Below are positions 31,560-41,913 of a DNA stretch of 64,000 nucleotides, piece after piece (position 1 is the stretch's first letter; the number at the start of each line of letters is the position of its first letter). The notes beneath the pieces are model-generated. The model was not told the origin of the DNA, ran no database searches, and worked only from the letters and a program-made list of their open reading frames with translations. This stretch comes from RBG-16-66-20 sp964564865 (lineage in GTDB: Bacteria; Pseudomonadota; Gammaproteobacteria; Burkholderiales; SG8-39), in contig CAZMDA010000003.1 of assembly GCA_964564865.1 (NCBI GenBank), forward strand, positions 32,280-96,279, read 5' to 3'. Position numbers and translations under genes: made by a program.

Positions 31560-33161
31560 TCATGCGGCGGATTGTCCCACGACCAGGTCGGCCGCCTTCT
31601 CGGCGATGGCGATCACCGCGGCGTTGGTGTTGCCCGAGACCACCGCCGGCATCACCGAGGCGTCCACCACCCGCAGGCCGCCCAGGCCCTTCACCCGCAG
31701 CTGCGAGTCCACCACCGCGTCCGCCCCGGTCCCCATCTTCGCGGTGCAGCTCGGGTGGTAGATGGTGGACCCGGTATCGCGGAAGTAGTCCAGCCACTCG
31801 CCGTCCGTCTGCACCTGCGGCCCCGGCATGTGCTCGGCGGCGATGTAGGGCCTCATCGCCGGCTGCTCCAGGATCCGGCGCAGCAGCCGCATGCCGTCCA
31901 GCATGGTGCGCCGGTCGAGCTCGGTGTCCAGGTAGTTGTAGCGGATCGCCGGCGCCTCGCGCGGGTCCGCCGAGCGGATGCGCACATGGCCGCGCGAGGT
32001 CGGCCGCAGCTGGCAGATGGAGGCGGTGAAGCCGGAGAACGGGTGCAGCTTCTCGCCCATGCGGTCCAGGCTGAAGGTGAGGAAGTGGGTCTGCACGTCC
32101 GGGCGCGTCAGCTCCGGCCGGGTGCGCCAGAAGCCGCCGGCGTAGCCGGCGCTGAAGCTGAGCGGTCCCTTGCGGAACAGCGCGTAGCGCAGTCCCATCC
32201 GCGCCATGCGCCAGAGGCTCTGCAGGTCGTCGTTGACCGTGATCGGCCGCGTGCACTTCAGCACGATGCGGGCCTGGAAGTGATCCTGCAGGTGCTCGCC
32301 GACGTGCGGCTGGTCGAGCACCACCGCGATGCCATGCCCGCCCAGCAGTGCCGCCGGACCGACGCCGGAGAGCTGCAGCAGCTGCGGCGAGTTGATGGCG
32401 CCGGCCGAGAGCAGGACTTCGCGCGCGGCCCGCGCCGTGCGCCGCTCGCCGCCCACCAGGTACTCCACGCCCACCGCCCTGCGTCCCTCGAACAGGACCC
32501 GGGTGGTGAGCGCGTCGGTCACCACCGCGAGGTTCGACCGGCCCTCCGCCGGGCGCAGGTAGCCCACCGCGGTGGAGCAGCGCCGGCCGTTGCGCGTCGT
32601 CAGCTGCTGGTAGCCGGCGCCCTCCTGGCGCTCGCCGTTGAAGTCCGGGTTGCGCGGATGACCGGCCTGCACCGCGGCCTCGATGAAGGCGTCGCACAGC
32701 TCGTGCGGCTCGCTCTGGTCCGACACCGACAGCGGCCCGCCCCTGCCGTGCAGCGGGTCGGCGCGCAGCGCGGCGCCCGACTGGTCCTCGGACTTCCGGA
32801 AGTAGGGCAGCAGCTCGCCGTGCGACCAGCCCGGCGTCTCCCAGTCGTCGAAGTCCTCGGCCTGGCCGCGGGTGTAGACCAGGCCGTTGATCGAGGAGGA
32901 GCCGCCCAGCACCTTGCCGCGCGGGGTGAAGATCCTGCGGCCGTTCAGGTGCGGCTCGGGCTCGGACCAGTAGCTCCAGTTGACCGAAGGCTTCTTGAAC
33001 AGCTTGCCGTAGCCGAGCGGCACATGGATCCACGGGTCGGTGTCGCGCGGCCCTGCCTCCAGCACCAGCACCTTCGTCCGCCCGTCCGCGGTGAGGCGGT
33101 TGGCGAGCACGCAGCCGGCCGAGCCGGCGCCGACCACGATGTAGTCGAAGCTCGCGTCCAC
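31560..33161 (-). CDS. GMC family oxidoreductase (choline-dehydrogenase-like)
   Basis: A 533-residue FAD-dependent alcohol oxidoreductase. The FAD motif DYIVVGAGSAGCVLANRL is at the start, the GMC signature GKVLGGSSSINGLVYTRG near 80-97, and the C-terminal active-site block has STIYHPSCTAKMG with the catalytic His and SVMPAVVSGNTNAAVIAIAEKAADLV. It oxidises a primary alcohol, perhaps choline or a medium-chain alcohol. GTG at 33161 is preferred because homology begins there; a TTG at 33173 overlapping the SDR stop is also possible. Confidence 0.9.
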   Translation of the reverse strand: MDASFDYIVVGAGSAGCVLANRLTADGRTKVLVLEAGPRDTDPWIHVPLGYGKLFKKPSVNWSYWSEPEPHLNGRRIFTPRGKVLGGSSSINGLVYTRGQAEDFDDWETPGWSHGELLPYFRKSEDQSGAALRADPLHGRGGPLSVSDQSEPHELCDAFIEAAVQAGHPRNPDFNGERQEGAGYQQLTTRNGRRCSTAVGYLRPAEGRSNLAVVTDALTTRVLFEGRRAVGVEYLVGGERRTARAAREVLLSAGAINSPQLLQLSGVGPAALLGGHGIAVVLDQPHVGEHLQDHFQARIVLKCTRPITVNDDLQSLWRMARMGLRYALFRKGPLSFSAGYAGGFWRTRPELTRPDVQTHFLTFSLDRMGEKLHPFSGFTASICQLRPTSRGHVRIRSADPREAPAIRYNYLDTELDRRTMLDGMRLLRRILEQPAMRPYIAAEHMPGPQVQTDGEWLDYFRDTGSTIYHPSCTAKMGTGADAVVDSQLRVKGLGGLRVVDASVMPAVVSGNTNAAVIAIAEKAADLVVGQSAA

Positions 33162-33169
33162 GACCGCGC

Positions 33170-33919
33170 TCAACGGGGCGGCGTGATGTGCATGCCGCCG
33201 TCGACGTAGAGGGTCTCGCCGGTGACCTGGCGCGCGCCCTCGACCAGCCAGACGATGGTGCCGGCGACGTCCTCCGGCGTGGCGAAATCCTTCAGCGGCA
33301 CCATCGCGGCGTAGTGCGCCGCCGCCTTGCCCGCGCCCTCCCTGCCGAGCGCATTGTGCTGCCAGGGCGTGTCCACGTAGCCGGGGCAGACCGCGTTGAC
33401 CCGCACCTCGGGGCCGAGCACGCGGGCGAGCGAGAACGTCATCGAGTTGAGCGCCGCCTTGGAGGCGGCGTAGGCGATGGACGAACCGGTGCCCAGCTTG
33501 GCGGCCACCGACGACACGTTCACCACCGCGCCCTTCTGCGCCTTGAGCGCGGCGGCGCAGGCGCGCGCCATCTGGAACGGCCCCACCACGTTGAGGCGGT
33601 AGATGCGCAGGAAATCCTCCGCCGACAGGCCCTCCAGGTCGCCGTGCTTGACGAACTTGGTGGTGCCGGCGTTGTTCACCAGCGCGTCGATGCGGCCCCA
33701 CTTGTCGAGCGCCGCCTGCGCCAGCCGGCGGCACTGCGCGTCGTCGCCGACATCGGCCTGCACCACGAGGGCATCGGCGCACCTGGCGGCCACCGCCTTC
33801 GCCTCGGCCTCGCTCCTGGAGTAGTTGACCAGCACCGACCAGCCGCGGCGCGACAGCTCGAGCGCGGTGGCGGCGCCGATGCCGGAGGCCGATCCTGTGA
33901 TGATCGCGACTTTGCTCAT
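33170..33919 (-). CDS. Short-chain dehydrogenase/reductase
   Basis: A 249-residue classical SDR. The cofactor loop is TGSASGIG, the structural motif NNAGTT, and the catalytic set is N..S (NVSS), Y and K in IAYAASKAAL. The C-terminus VDGGMHI is standard. Arg or Ser in NYSRSEAEAK favours NADP. It is coupled to the cyclase-family gene by ATGA and followed closely by the GMC oxidoreductase, suggesting joint alcohol/ketone metabolism. Confidence 0.9.
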   Translation of the reverse strand: MSKVAIITGSASGIGAATALELSRRGWSVLVNYSRSEAEAKAVAARCADALVVQADVGDDAQCRRLAQAALDKWGRIDALVNNAGTTKFVKHGDLEGLSAEDFLRIYRLNVVGPFQMARACAAALKAQKGAVVNVSSVAAKLGTGSSIAYAASKAALNSMTFSLARVLGPEVRVNAVCPGYVDTPWQHNALGREGAGKAAAHYAAMVPLKDFATPEDVAGTIVWLVEGARQVTGETLYVDGGMHITPPR

Positions 33920-34959
33920 ACGGTAGCCACCGGGGTTGCGGGTGAACCTACGGCGCCCGGCAGCCGCAGCGGCGGGGCGGTGAGGAGGAAACGGTTACGG
34001 CCGCGCGCGCGCAGCCAGGCGGCGAGCGGGGTGAAATACCACAGCTCGCCCAGGTGGATGCCGTTCTTGAACAGGCAGTGCTCGTGCAGCGGCAGCGCGG
34101 CGTGCGGGGTCGGCTTCCAGGGCGTCATCGAGAACAGCTCCACCGCGTAGTTGTCCGCGGCCAGCACCGCGAGTCCGGAGTCCGATACCCACTGCAGCAG
34201 CCGCTCGTCCTTGCCGTCCAGGCCGGTGCAGGTGTTGTGCAGCAGCTCCGGCGCCGGATTCTTCTTCAGCTCCAGGAGCAGCTCGGCGAAGCCGGTATGC
34301 AGGCAGACGATGTCGCCGCGCTCGACTTCGACCTTGTCGGACTCCATGACCCGCATCAGGTCGTCGTAGCCCACCGCGTGCCGCTTGCGGCCGAAATGCG
34401 CATGCAGGTCGATCATCACGCCGCGGCCCTGCGCGCCGTGCTCGGCGAGGTTCTGGATGCCAAGCGCCTCGGCGCGCGTGCCTTCGAACCGGTTCCAGGA
34501 TTCGGCGCCGGGGTTCTCCGGCGCCGGGACGATGTCCCGGCCGGCGCGAAAGCCGTTGTAGAACACCGGCTCGGGCCGGCCGTCGCCGTCGGCGTCGAAC
34601 ACGCCGCCCACGTGCGCGAACGAATCCCATTGCGTGGAGTACTGCAGCGTGAGCAGCACCACGTCGTCGCAGAAGACGTCGGTGTGCAGCGGCTCGTCCT
34701 GCCGCCCCTCGTAGGCGAAGTTCTGCGCGCCATTGCGCATCGTGGCCGCGAGCCGCGGCGGGTGCCGGCGCGGATTGAGCACGTTGCCGCCTGGGTAGTC
34801 GAGCGGCAGCGAGAGCACGAAGGTGAGGCCCTCCTTCACCTCGCGGATGCCCTGCAGCACCTTCTCCTTCGTGACCCAGTTCATGCGGCCGCGCTGGTCG
34901 TCGGCGCCGAACTCGCCCCAGTTGGAGCCCGGCGGACGTTGCTTCCAGCGCTGCACCAT
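33916..34959 (-). CDS. Cyclase family protein (kynurenine-formamidase-like metal hydrolase)
   Basis: A 347-residue protein of the cyclase family. The metal-binding region is TQWDSFAHVGGVFD, a variant of the family HxGTHxD motif in which the first His is replaced, and a conserved VMIDLHAHFGRK block follows. HTGFAELLL and LHEHCLFKNGIHLGE complete the fold. Members hydrolyse amides or lactones. It begins two bases after the MaoC stop with no clear Shine-Dalgarno, so it is probably read by reinitiation. Confidence 0.8.
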   Translation of the reverse strand: MVQRWKQRPPGSNWGEFGADDQRGRMNWVTKEKVLQGIREVKEGLTFVLSLPLDYPGGNVLNPRRHPPRLAATMRNGAQNFAYEGRQDEPLHTDVFCDDVVLLTLQYSTQWDSFAHVGGVFDADGDGRPEPVFYNGFRAGRDIVPAPENPGAESWNRFEGTRAEALGIQNLAEHGAQGRGVMIDLHAHFGRKRHAVGYDDLMRVMESDKVEVERGDIVCLHTGFAELLLELKKNPAPELLHNTCTGLDGKDERLLQWVSDSGLAVLAADNYAVELFSMTPWKPTPHAALPLHEHCLFKNGIHLGELWYFTPLAAWLRARGRNRFLLTAPPLRLPGAVGSPATPVATV

Positions 34960-34961
34960 GG

Positions 34962-35420
34962 CTAGAAGTAGTGCCGCGAGATGGCCTCGGCGACGCAGAC
35001 CGGCTTGTCGCCGCCCTCGCGCTCGAAAACCACCGACCAGGTCGTCTGCACGCCGTTGCCCTCGAGCTTCTCGTACTTCGCGAGGGTGAACCGGCCGCGG
35101 ATCCGCGCGCCCGCCGGCACCGGCGCGGTGAACCGGACCTTGTTCAGGCCGTAGTTCACGCCCATCTTCCGGTCCGAGAACGCGAAGGTGGATTCCGACA
35201 GTTTTGGCAGCATGGACAGCGTGAGGAAGCCGTGCGCGATGGTGCCGCCGAAGGGGGAATCCTTCGCGCGCGCCGGGTCGACATGGATCCACTGGAAGTC
35301 CTCGGTCGCCTTGGCGAACAGGTCGATGCGCTCCTGCGGCATCTCCACCCAGGGCGAGACGCCCACCTCCTGCCCGACGCGCGATTCCAGCTCGCGCAGG
35401 CTGACTGCGGTCCTGGCCAT
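34962..35420 (-). CDS. MaoC family dehydratase
   Basis: A 152-residue hot-dog fold hydratase. The motif DFQWIHVDPARAKDSPFGGTIAHGFLTLSMLP carries the catalytic Asp/His pair (D in WIHVDP, H in IAHGF). This form is usual for (R)-specific enoyl-CoA hydratases and NodN-like proteins. GGGAGG precedes the ATG. It lies between the epoxide hydrolase and the cyclase gene and may act on enoyl-CoA produced by the acyl-CoA enzymes upstream. Confidence 0.9.
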   Translation of the reverse strand: MARTAVSLRELESRVGQEVGVSPWVEMPQERIDLFAKATEDFQWIHVDPARAKDSPFGGTIAHGFLTLSMLPKLSESTFAFSDRKMGVNYGLNKVRFTAPVPAGARIRGRFTLAKYEKLEGNGVQTTWSVVFEREGGDKPVCVAEAISRHYF

Positions 35421-35440
35421 GTTTCCTCCCTGCGGGAATT

Positions 35441-36325
35441 CTAACTGCGGGCGTCGCCGGCGAAGGCGGCAATTTCGCTGCACACCAGCGCGGGCTTCTC
35501 GTGCACGATCCAGTGCGAGGCGTCCGGCACTCGCACCAGCTTCAGGTCCGGCACGCAGTCCTCCAGCCCGTCCAGGCAGCCGGTGAGCAGCGCGCTGTCG
35601 CGCTCGCCCCAGAGCACCAGGGTCGGCACCCGGACCATGAAGTCCTTCGGCTCGAACTGGAACTTCGCCGGCCCGGGGTCGTCCGCGGCCGGCGGATGCA
35701 GCGGCGAGGCGCGGTAGTAGTTGAGCCCGCCGGTGAGCGCGCCCGGGCGCGACCAGGCCTCGAGGAGCTCGGCGCGCCACGCCTGCGGCAGGTGGCCGAA
35801 GGCGGCGAGCAGGCGCGCGTAGCCGTTCTCCGACAGCACGCGCTCGGCCTTGGGCAGGCGGAACACGTTCATGTACTCGCTCGCCTTCTGCTGCGCCGGG
35901 CTGTCGCGCAGCTCGCGCCAGAAGGTATAGGGATGCGGCGAGTTGATCATCACCAGGCGCTCGAGCCGCCCGGGATTCGCGATCGCCACCGCCCAGGCCA
36001 CCGCGCCGCCCCAGTCGTGCGCCACCAGCACGAACTTGCGCCCGGGACTGTAGTGCTCGCCCAGGGCGAGGACATCGGCGACCAGGTGCTTTGCCTTGTA
36101 GGGCTCGACCCCCTCGGGCTTGTCCGACAGGTTGTAGCCGCGCAGGTCCGGCGCCACGCACAGCCAGCCGCGCTCGGCGAAGTAGGCCATCGGCCCGCGC
36201 CACGCCGCCCAGAACTCCGGGAAGCCGTGCAGGAACAGCATCAGCCGGTCGCCGCTTCCCGCCACGGCGCAGTGCAGCCGCACGCCGCCGCAGTCGCGCC
36301 ATTCGTGCCGGATGGCGATGCTCAT
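35441..36325 (-). CDS. Alpha/beta hydrolase, epoxide-hydrolase/dehalogenase type
   Basis: A 294-residue hydrolase. HGFPEFW is the oxyanion motif, and the nucleophile is Asp104 in VAHDWGG, not Ser, which points to epoxide hydrolase or haloalkane dehalogenase. The base is the His in DASHWIVHEKP. The cap region contains YTFWRELRDSP and LNYYRASP, with the Tyr expected of an epoxide hydrolase lid. The start overlaps the DUF4124 gene stop as ATGA. Confidence 0.88.
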   Translation of the reverse strand: MSIAIRHEWRDCGGVRLHCAVAGSGDRLMLFLHGFPEFWAAWRGPMAYFAERGWLCVAPDLRGYNLSDKPEGVEPYKAKHLVADVLALGEHYSPGRKFVLVAHDWGGAVAWAVAIANPGRLERLVMINSPHPYTFWRELRDSPAQQKASEYMNVFRLPKAERVLSENGYARLLAAFGHLPQAWRAELLEAWSRPGALTGGLNYYRASPLHPPAADDPGPAKFQFEPKDFMVRVPTLVLWGERDSALLTGCLDGLEDCVPDLKLVRVPDASHWIVHEKPALVCSEIAAFAGDARS

Positions 36326-36828
36326 CGCGACGGCTTGACCTTGATCTTGTCGATCACCGCCTGGGTCTCGGCCCGGCGCGCCTCGGTCCCGTCAGGATCG
36401 ATCTGCGCCATGTCCAGGAGCAGCCTCAGGTACTCATCCACCACGCGGTCCATCTCCGGCGCAGGCTGCTCGACGCCCTTGGCCCCTGCAACCTCGATCT
36501 GCCGCAACAGTTGCCTGCGGCGCGCTTCCAACTGCGCGACATTCGCGGTCCGGGCGGCCGGCGCAGCGGTTGGCGGGGCAGGGGCAACGGGGGGCGGGAC
36601 TGCGCGCGACGCGGGCTCCACCACGGCAGGCGCAGGCTGGCGCTCCGGGATGCGCTCCACCTTCGGCGCGCGCTTTTCCAGTTCCGGATTGCCATACCAG
36701 GGCGGCGGATAGCTGTAGATGCGCACCTGCCCGGTCACCGGGTCCTTCCAGAGGTAGAGGTCGGCCTGGACGACGCCCGCCGAGAACCCGAGCAGGGCGG
36801 CCGACAGGATGCGCAGGCCGCCGGTCAC
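36322..36828 (-). CDS. DUF4124-type exported protein
   Basis: A 168-residue protein with a signal peptide (LRILSAALLGFSAGVVQA). The motif LYLWKDPVTGQVRIYSYPPPWY follows immediately, as in DUF4124 envelope proteins. A Pro/Ala-rich linker (about 70-95) and a helical C-terminus make up the rest. It is probably periplasmic. The role is unknown. The GTG start overlaps the amidase stop and its end overlaps the hydrolase start, so it is translationally linked on both sides. Confidence 0.75.
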   Translation of the reverse strand: MTGGLRILSAALLGFSAGVVQADLYLWKDPVTGQVRIYSYPPPWYGNPELEKRAPKVERIPERQPAPAVVEPASRAVPPPVAPAPPTAAPAARTANVAQLEARRRQLLRQIEVAGAKGVEQPAPEMDRVVDEYLRLLLDMAQIDPDGTEARRAETQAVIDKIKVKPSR

Positions 36829-37478
36829 CGCCGCGCCCCCCGGTCCAGGCAGGCGTCCGCGCCCAGCGCCACCGCGGCCGCGAGGCGCAGCCGCACGGCG
36901 GGATCGCGCATGCGGCGCTCCTCCTCGCGGTTCACGATGACGCCTGCTTCGATGAGCACCGAGGGCATGGTTGCGGTCCGGGCCACGGCAAGGTTGTCAT
37001 AGTAATGCACGCCGTTGGCCTCGTCGGCGAAGGGCCGGGGCGCGCCGGTGGCCGGGTCGGCGTGGTAGCGCGACGGCGTGAAGCCCGCCGCGCGCAGCGC
37101 GGCGCCGATGGCAGAGGCGCAGGCCAGGCTCTCGGCCGCCCGCGGGTTGCCGCGCGACACGAACAGCGAGAAGCCGGCGAAGCGGTCGGCCTGCGGCAGC
37201 AGGCTTTCCTTCACCGAGTCGTGGTGGATGGACAGGAACAGGTCGGCGCCGGCGGCGTCCCGCGTGCGCTGGTGCAGCACCGCGTAGTCGCCGCGCTCGC
37301 CGATGAGGCGCGCCGCGAGCCCGCGGCGCTCGAGCGCGGACTTGACCTCGCCCGCAAGGTCGCGGTTGTACTCGAACTCCGGGCGCCCGGTTGCCGAGAT
37401 CACGCCCGGCTCGGCCGCGAAGTGGCCGACGTCCACCGCGACCAGGAGCGAAAGCGCGAACCGTCGCGTGCGCAGCAA
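36825..37478 (-). CDS. N-acetylmuramoyl-L-alanine amidase (Amidase_3)
   Basis: A 217-residue zinc amidase. Ligands and catalytic residues are visible: His in VAVDVGHFAAEPG, Glu in EFEYNRDLA, His in FLSIHHDSV and Glu in VLIEAGVIVN. It should cleave the muramoyl-alanine bond in peptidoglycan. The start is TTG, one base after the enoyl-CoA hydratase stop. The beta strand of the fold begins almost at once, so there is no room for a normal signal peptide; either the start is wrong or export uses another route. Confidence 0.82.
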   Translation of the reverse strand: MLRTRRFALSLLVAVDVGHFAAEPGVISATGRPEFEYNRDLAGEVKSALERRGLAARLIGERGDYAVLHQRTRDAAGADLFLSIHHDSVKESLLPQADRFAGFSLFVSRGNPRAAESLACASAIGAALRAAGFTPSRYHADPATGAPRPFADEANGVHYYDNLAVARTATMPSVLIEAGVIVNREEERRMRDPAVRLRLAAAVALGADACLDRGARR

Positions 37479-37479
37479 C

Positions 37480-38247
37480 CTAGAATCGCGAGAAGTCAGG
37501 CTTGCGCTTCTCGAAGAACGCGGTCATCGCCTCCTTCGCCTCCGGTGACTGCAGGCGGGCGCGGAACTCCGCGCCCTCCTCCGCCATCGCGGCGGCGACC
37601 TGGCCGGAGACGCGCTGGCGCATCAGCGCCTTGGTGGCGCGCACCGCCGAGGGCGGCAGCGCCGCGACCGCGAGCGCGGCCGCGCGCGCGCGCTCGAACA
37701 GTTCCGCCTCCGGCACGATCTCGGTGACGAAGCCGGCGGCGAAGGCCTTGTCCGCCGTGAAAGGCTGGCCGAGCAGCAGCAGTTCGGCGGCGCGCTGGTA
37801 GCCGGCGATGCGCGGCAAGAGGAAGCTCGAGCCCGCCTCCGGCACCAGCCCCAGCGGCACGAACGGCATCTGGAAGCGCGCGCCCGGCGCCGCGAACACC
37901 AGGTCGCAATGCAACAGCATGGTGGTGCCGATGCCCACCGCCGGGCCGTTCACCGCGGCGATGAGCGGCTTGGGGAACACGGAAAGGCCGCGGATGAAGC
38001 GGAAGGTGGGCCCCTCCTCGCCCGCGTGCGGCGGCCGTTCGAGGAAGTCCTTGAGGTCGTTGCCGGCGGTGAAGCAGTCGCGCGTGCCGTGCACCAGCAC
38101 CGCGCGCACGCCGGCGTCGGCCGCGGCGGCGTCCAGGGCGTCGGCCATGGCGCGGTACATGTCCAGCGTCAGGGAGTTCTTTTTCTCCGGGCGCGAGATC
38201 TCGATGCGCAGCACGCGGTCGCGGGTTTCGGTCAGGACCTGGTTCAT
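37480..38247 (-). CDS. Enoyl-CoA hydratase/isomerase family protein
   Basis: A 255-residue crotonase-fold enzyme. The oxyanion residues lie in FTAGNDLKDF and NGPAVGIGTTMLLHCDLVFA; the typical first Glu position of hydratases is Val-Gly/Thr here, while PEAGSS keeps Glu in the second position. This suits an isomerase (delta3-delta2 enoyl-CoA isomerase) or a related acyl-CoA enzyme as much as a hydratase. It lies 7 bases after the GGDEF gene. Confidence 0.85.
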   Translation of the reverse strand: MNQVLTETRDRVLRIEISRPEKKNSLTLDMYRAMADALDAAAADAGVRAVLVHGTRDCFTAGNDLKDFLERPPHAGEEGPTFRFIRGLSVFPKPLIAAVNGPAVGIGTTMLLHCDLVFAAPGARFQMPFVPLGLVPEAGSSFLLPRIAGYQRAAELLLLGQPFTADKAFAAGFVTEIVPEAELFERARAAALAVAALPPSAVRATKALMRQRVSGQVAAAMAEEGAEFRARLQSPEAKEAMTAFFEKRKPDFSRF

Positions 38248-38254
38248 GGTTGCC

Positions 38255-39408
38255 TCAATCGTCCAGCGTGACGATGCGGTTGCGGCCGGTGCGCTTGGCC
38301 TGGTAGAGCGCGTTGTCGGCGCGCTTGAGCAGCTGCTCGATGCTGTCGCCCTTGCGGAACGAGGTGATGCCCACCGACACCGTGACGCTCAGGCCCGGCG
38401 CGGCCGCGGTCCAGTCCCGCGATCCGACCGCGGCGCGGATGCGCTCGGCCGCGTCGCGCGCGGCTTGCGCGGACGAGCCGGTCAGGATCAGCAGGAATTC
38501 CTCGCCGCCGTAGCGCCCGAAGACGTCGGTCTGGCGCATCGCCTCGTGCACCGCGCCGGCGAAGCCGCGCAGCACCTCGTCGCCCGCGGCATGGCCGTGG
38601 GTGTCGTTGACGCTCTTGAAATGGTCCAGGTCCATCAGCGCGAGGCTGAAGGACTCGCCGCTGCGCTCGCAGCGGCTCTTCTCCTCCCCCAGGCGGGCGA
38701 CCAGCGAACGCCGGTTCAGCGTCCTGGTGAGTTCGTCATGGCTGATCAGGCGCTGCACCTGGTCCAGCGTCGCCGCCAGGCGCCGGCGGCTCTCGCGCAG
38801 GCGGGCGCGCAGCGCGCCGGCGTAGACGCTCAGCATGACGAAGCGCGCCAGGATGGCGGCGAAGAACAGCCAGACCAGGGCCAGCTGCGCCGGCGTCGCG
38901 AGCGGGATCCCGAGCTGCGGCGCCCTGGCGTACAGCACCGCGCCGCCGCCGGCGACCACCAGCGACCAGACCACCAGCGATTCGCGCACCGACAGCGAGA
39001 TCATGCCGAAGGCGAACACGGTGAAGATGTTGCACAGCCACGGGAACGCGAGTTGCGGCGCCGCCCAGACCACGGCCAGCTGCAGCGCGAGCGCGGCCAC
39101 GATCTGCGGCTCGGCCAGCTCCGCGCCGCCCGCGCCGAGCGTCCAGCCCCTGCGGTAGGCGAGGACGGTCAGGCCGCAGATCGCGGCCGCGGCCGCCGCG
39201 TACGACGCCGCCAGCGCGCCCGGCACCACGCCGGCCAGCGCGAACAGCCCGAGGAACAGCGTGTCCAGCGCGTAGCTCGCGGCGATGGCGGCGGCCCAGG
39301 CGAGCCGGCGCCGCAGCGCGCGCGACTCGTCGCCGCTTGCCTTGAGCGCCGGCTGCCGGTTCCCGCCGTCTTCCAGCATGCGCCCGCCCGCGGAGCGCGG
39401 CATCCCGC

Positions 39409-39412
<4 letters not shown>
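38255..39412 (-). CDS. Membrane diguanylate cyclase (GGDEF domain)
   Basis: A 385-residue protein with about six membrane helices at residues 25-205, a short linker and a C-terminal GGDEF domain. The active site is RYGGEEF, an active variant, and DLDHFKSVNDTHGHAAGDEVL is intact. The I-site position RQTD precedes it, so product inhibition is likely. GTG at 39412 overlaps the acyl-CoA synthetase stop (GTGA); an ATG at 39403 is the alternative. It makes c-di-GMP at the membrane. Confidence 0.9.
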
Positions 39413-41034
<1,622 letters not shown>

Positions 41035-41074
41035 GCTCCCCCCTTGCGCGCGGCCGCGCGGCCGCGATTCCCCG

Positions 41075-41479
41075 TTACGGCATCTGGATCTTCCCGCCCC
41101 CGCCCGGCCCGCCGGGCCCCAGCGGCGGCAGGCCGCCCTGCGGCACCACGATGGACGAGGCCTGCTGGCGGCGCAACTCCTGGAGTTCCTTCACCGCGCG
41201 CTCGATCGCGGCCTTGGCCGCGGGCCCGAACTTCTGGGCCGCCTCCTCCAGCGTCTTCGCCTCGAGCGCGAAGTTGATCGGCAGCGTGCCGACCTGCGTC
41301 AGCACCTGCGTCTCCCCGATCCAGGTCACTTCGCGGGCCGCGTCGCGCGCGCCGTCGCCCTTGACCGGGGTCATGCGGCGGATGGTGCCCACGCGCCGGT
41401 CGGTGAAGATCTCCTCCAGCCAGAGGTCCTGCGGGTTCATCTCCGGCTCCATCATGCGTTCGTCCTGTCGTGTCGCCAT
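41075..41479 (-). CDS. Conserved hypothetical protein
   Basis: A 134-residue soluble protein. It contains LEEIFTDRRVGTIRRMTPVKGDG, then QVLTQVGTLPINFALEAKTLEEAAQKFGPAAKAAIERAVKELQELRRQQA, a helical segment, and a Gly/Pro-rich end. I do not recognise the family. GAGGCAGGC precedes the ATG. It lies 40 bases ahead of the acyl-CoA synthetase and may be part of its unit. Confidence 0.65.
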   Translation of the reverse strand: MATRQDERMMEPEMNPQDLWLEEIFTDRRVGTIRRMTPVKGDGARDAAREVTWIGETQVLTQVGTLPINFALEAKTLEEAAQKFGPAAKAAIERAVKELQELRRQQASSIVVPQGGLPPLGPGGPGGGGKIQMP

Positions 41480-41569
41480 GCCTGCCTCGGTGCGCGCTGT
41501 TCGGAACGCAGGATTGTCGCATGGGCCGAACGCCGCCCGCGACCCCGGGGGCGGTGCCGCCGCAGGCTG

Positions 41570-41836
41570 CTAGCGCAGGTTCTTGAGGTTGATCGCGACC
41601 ATCTCCAGCTGCATCGCGAGGGCGCGATGCTCGGGCACTTCCTGGATCGAGGTCAGCGCGCCGACCACCGCCGAGGCGATTCGCCCCGCGGGCATGGTCT
41701 CGATGTCGCCGAACCGCGCCGCAAGATCGGCCAGGCCGGCCGCCTGGGCGGCGGTGCGCACCTCGACCAGCCGCGCCACGATCGCGGCATGGTCCAGATT
41801 GGTCGGCCACCGCAGGGTTTCGTTCTCGGCAGTCAA
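41570..41836 (-). CDS. Small hypothetical protein
   Basis: An 88-residue soluble, mainly helical protein (WPTNLDHAAIVARLVEVRTAAQAAGLADLAARFGDIETMPAGRIASAVVGAL). No motif is recognised. The start would be TTG at 41836 without a clear Shine-Dalgarno, so the N-terminus is uncertain. It stands between the carboxyltransferase and the gene at 41075, same strand. Confidence 0.5.
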   Translation of the reverse strand: MTAENETLRWPTNLDHAAIVARLVEVRTAAQAAGLADLAARFGDIETMPAGRIASAVVGALTSIQEVPEHRALAMQLEMVAINLKNLR

Positions 41837-41913
41837 ATCCGCAGCCCGGTCAGCATGTTGCCGCGATCCTGCCCGGTTTTCCGGAGTTTATCCAGTTGTC
41901 CTGCAAAACTCCC

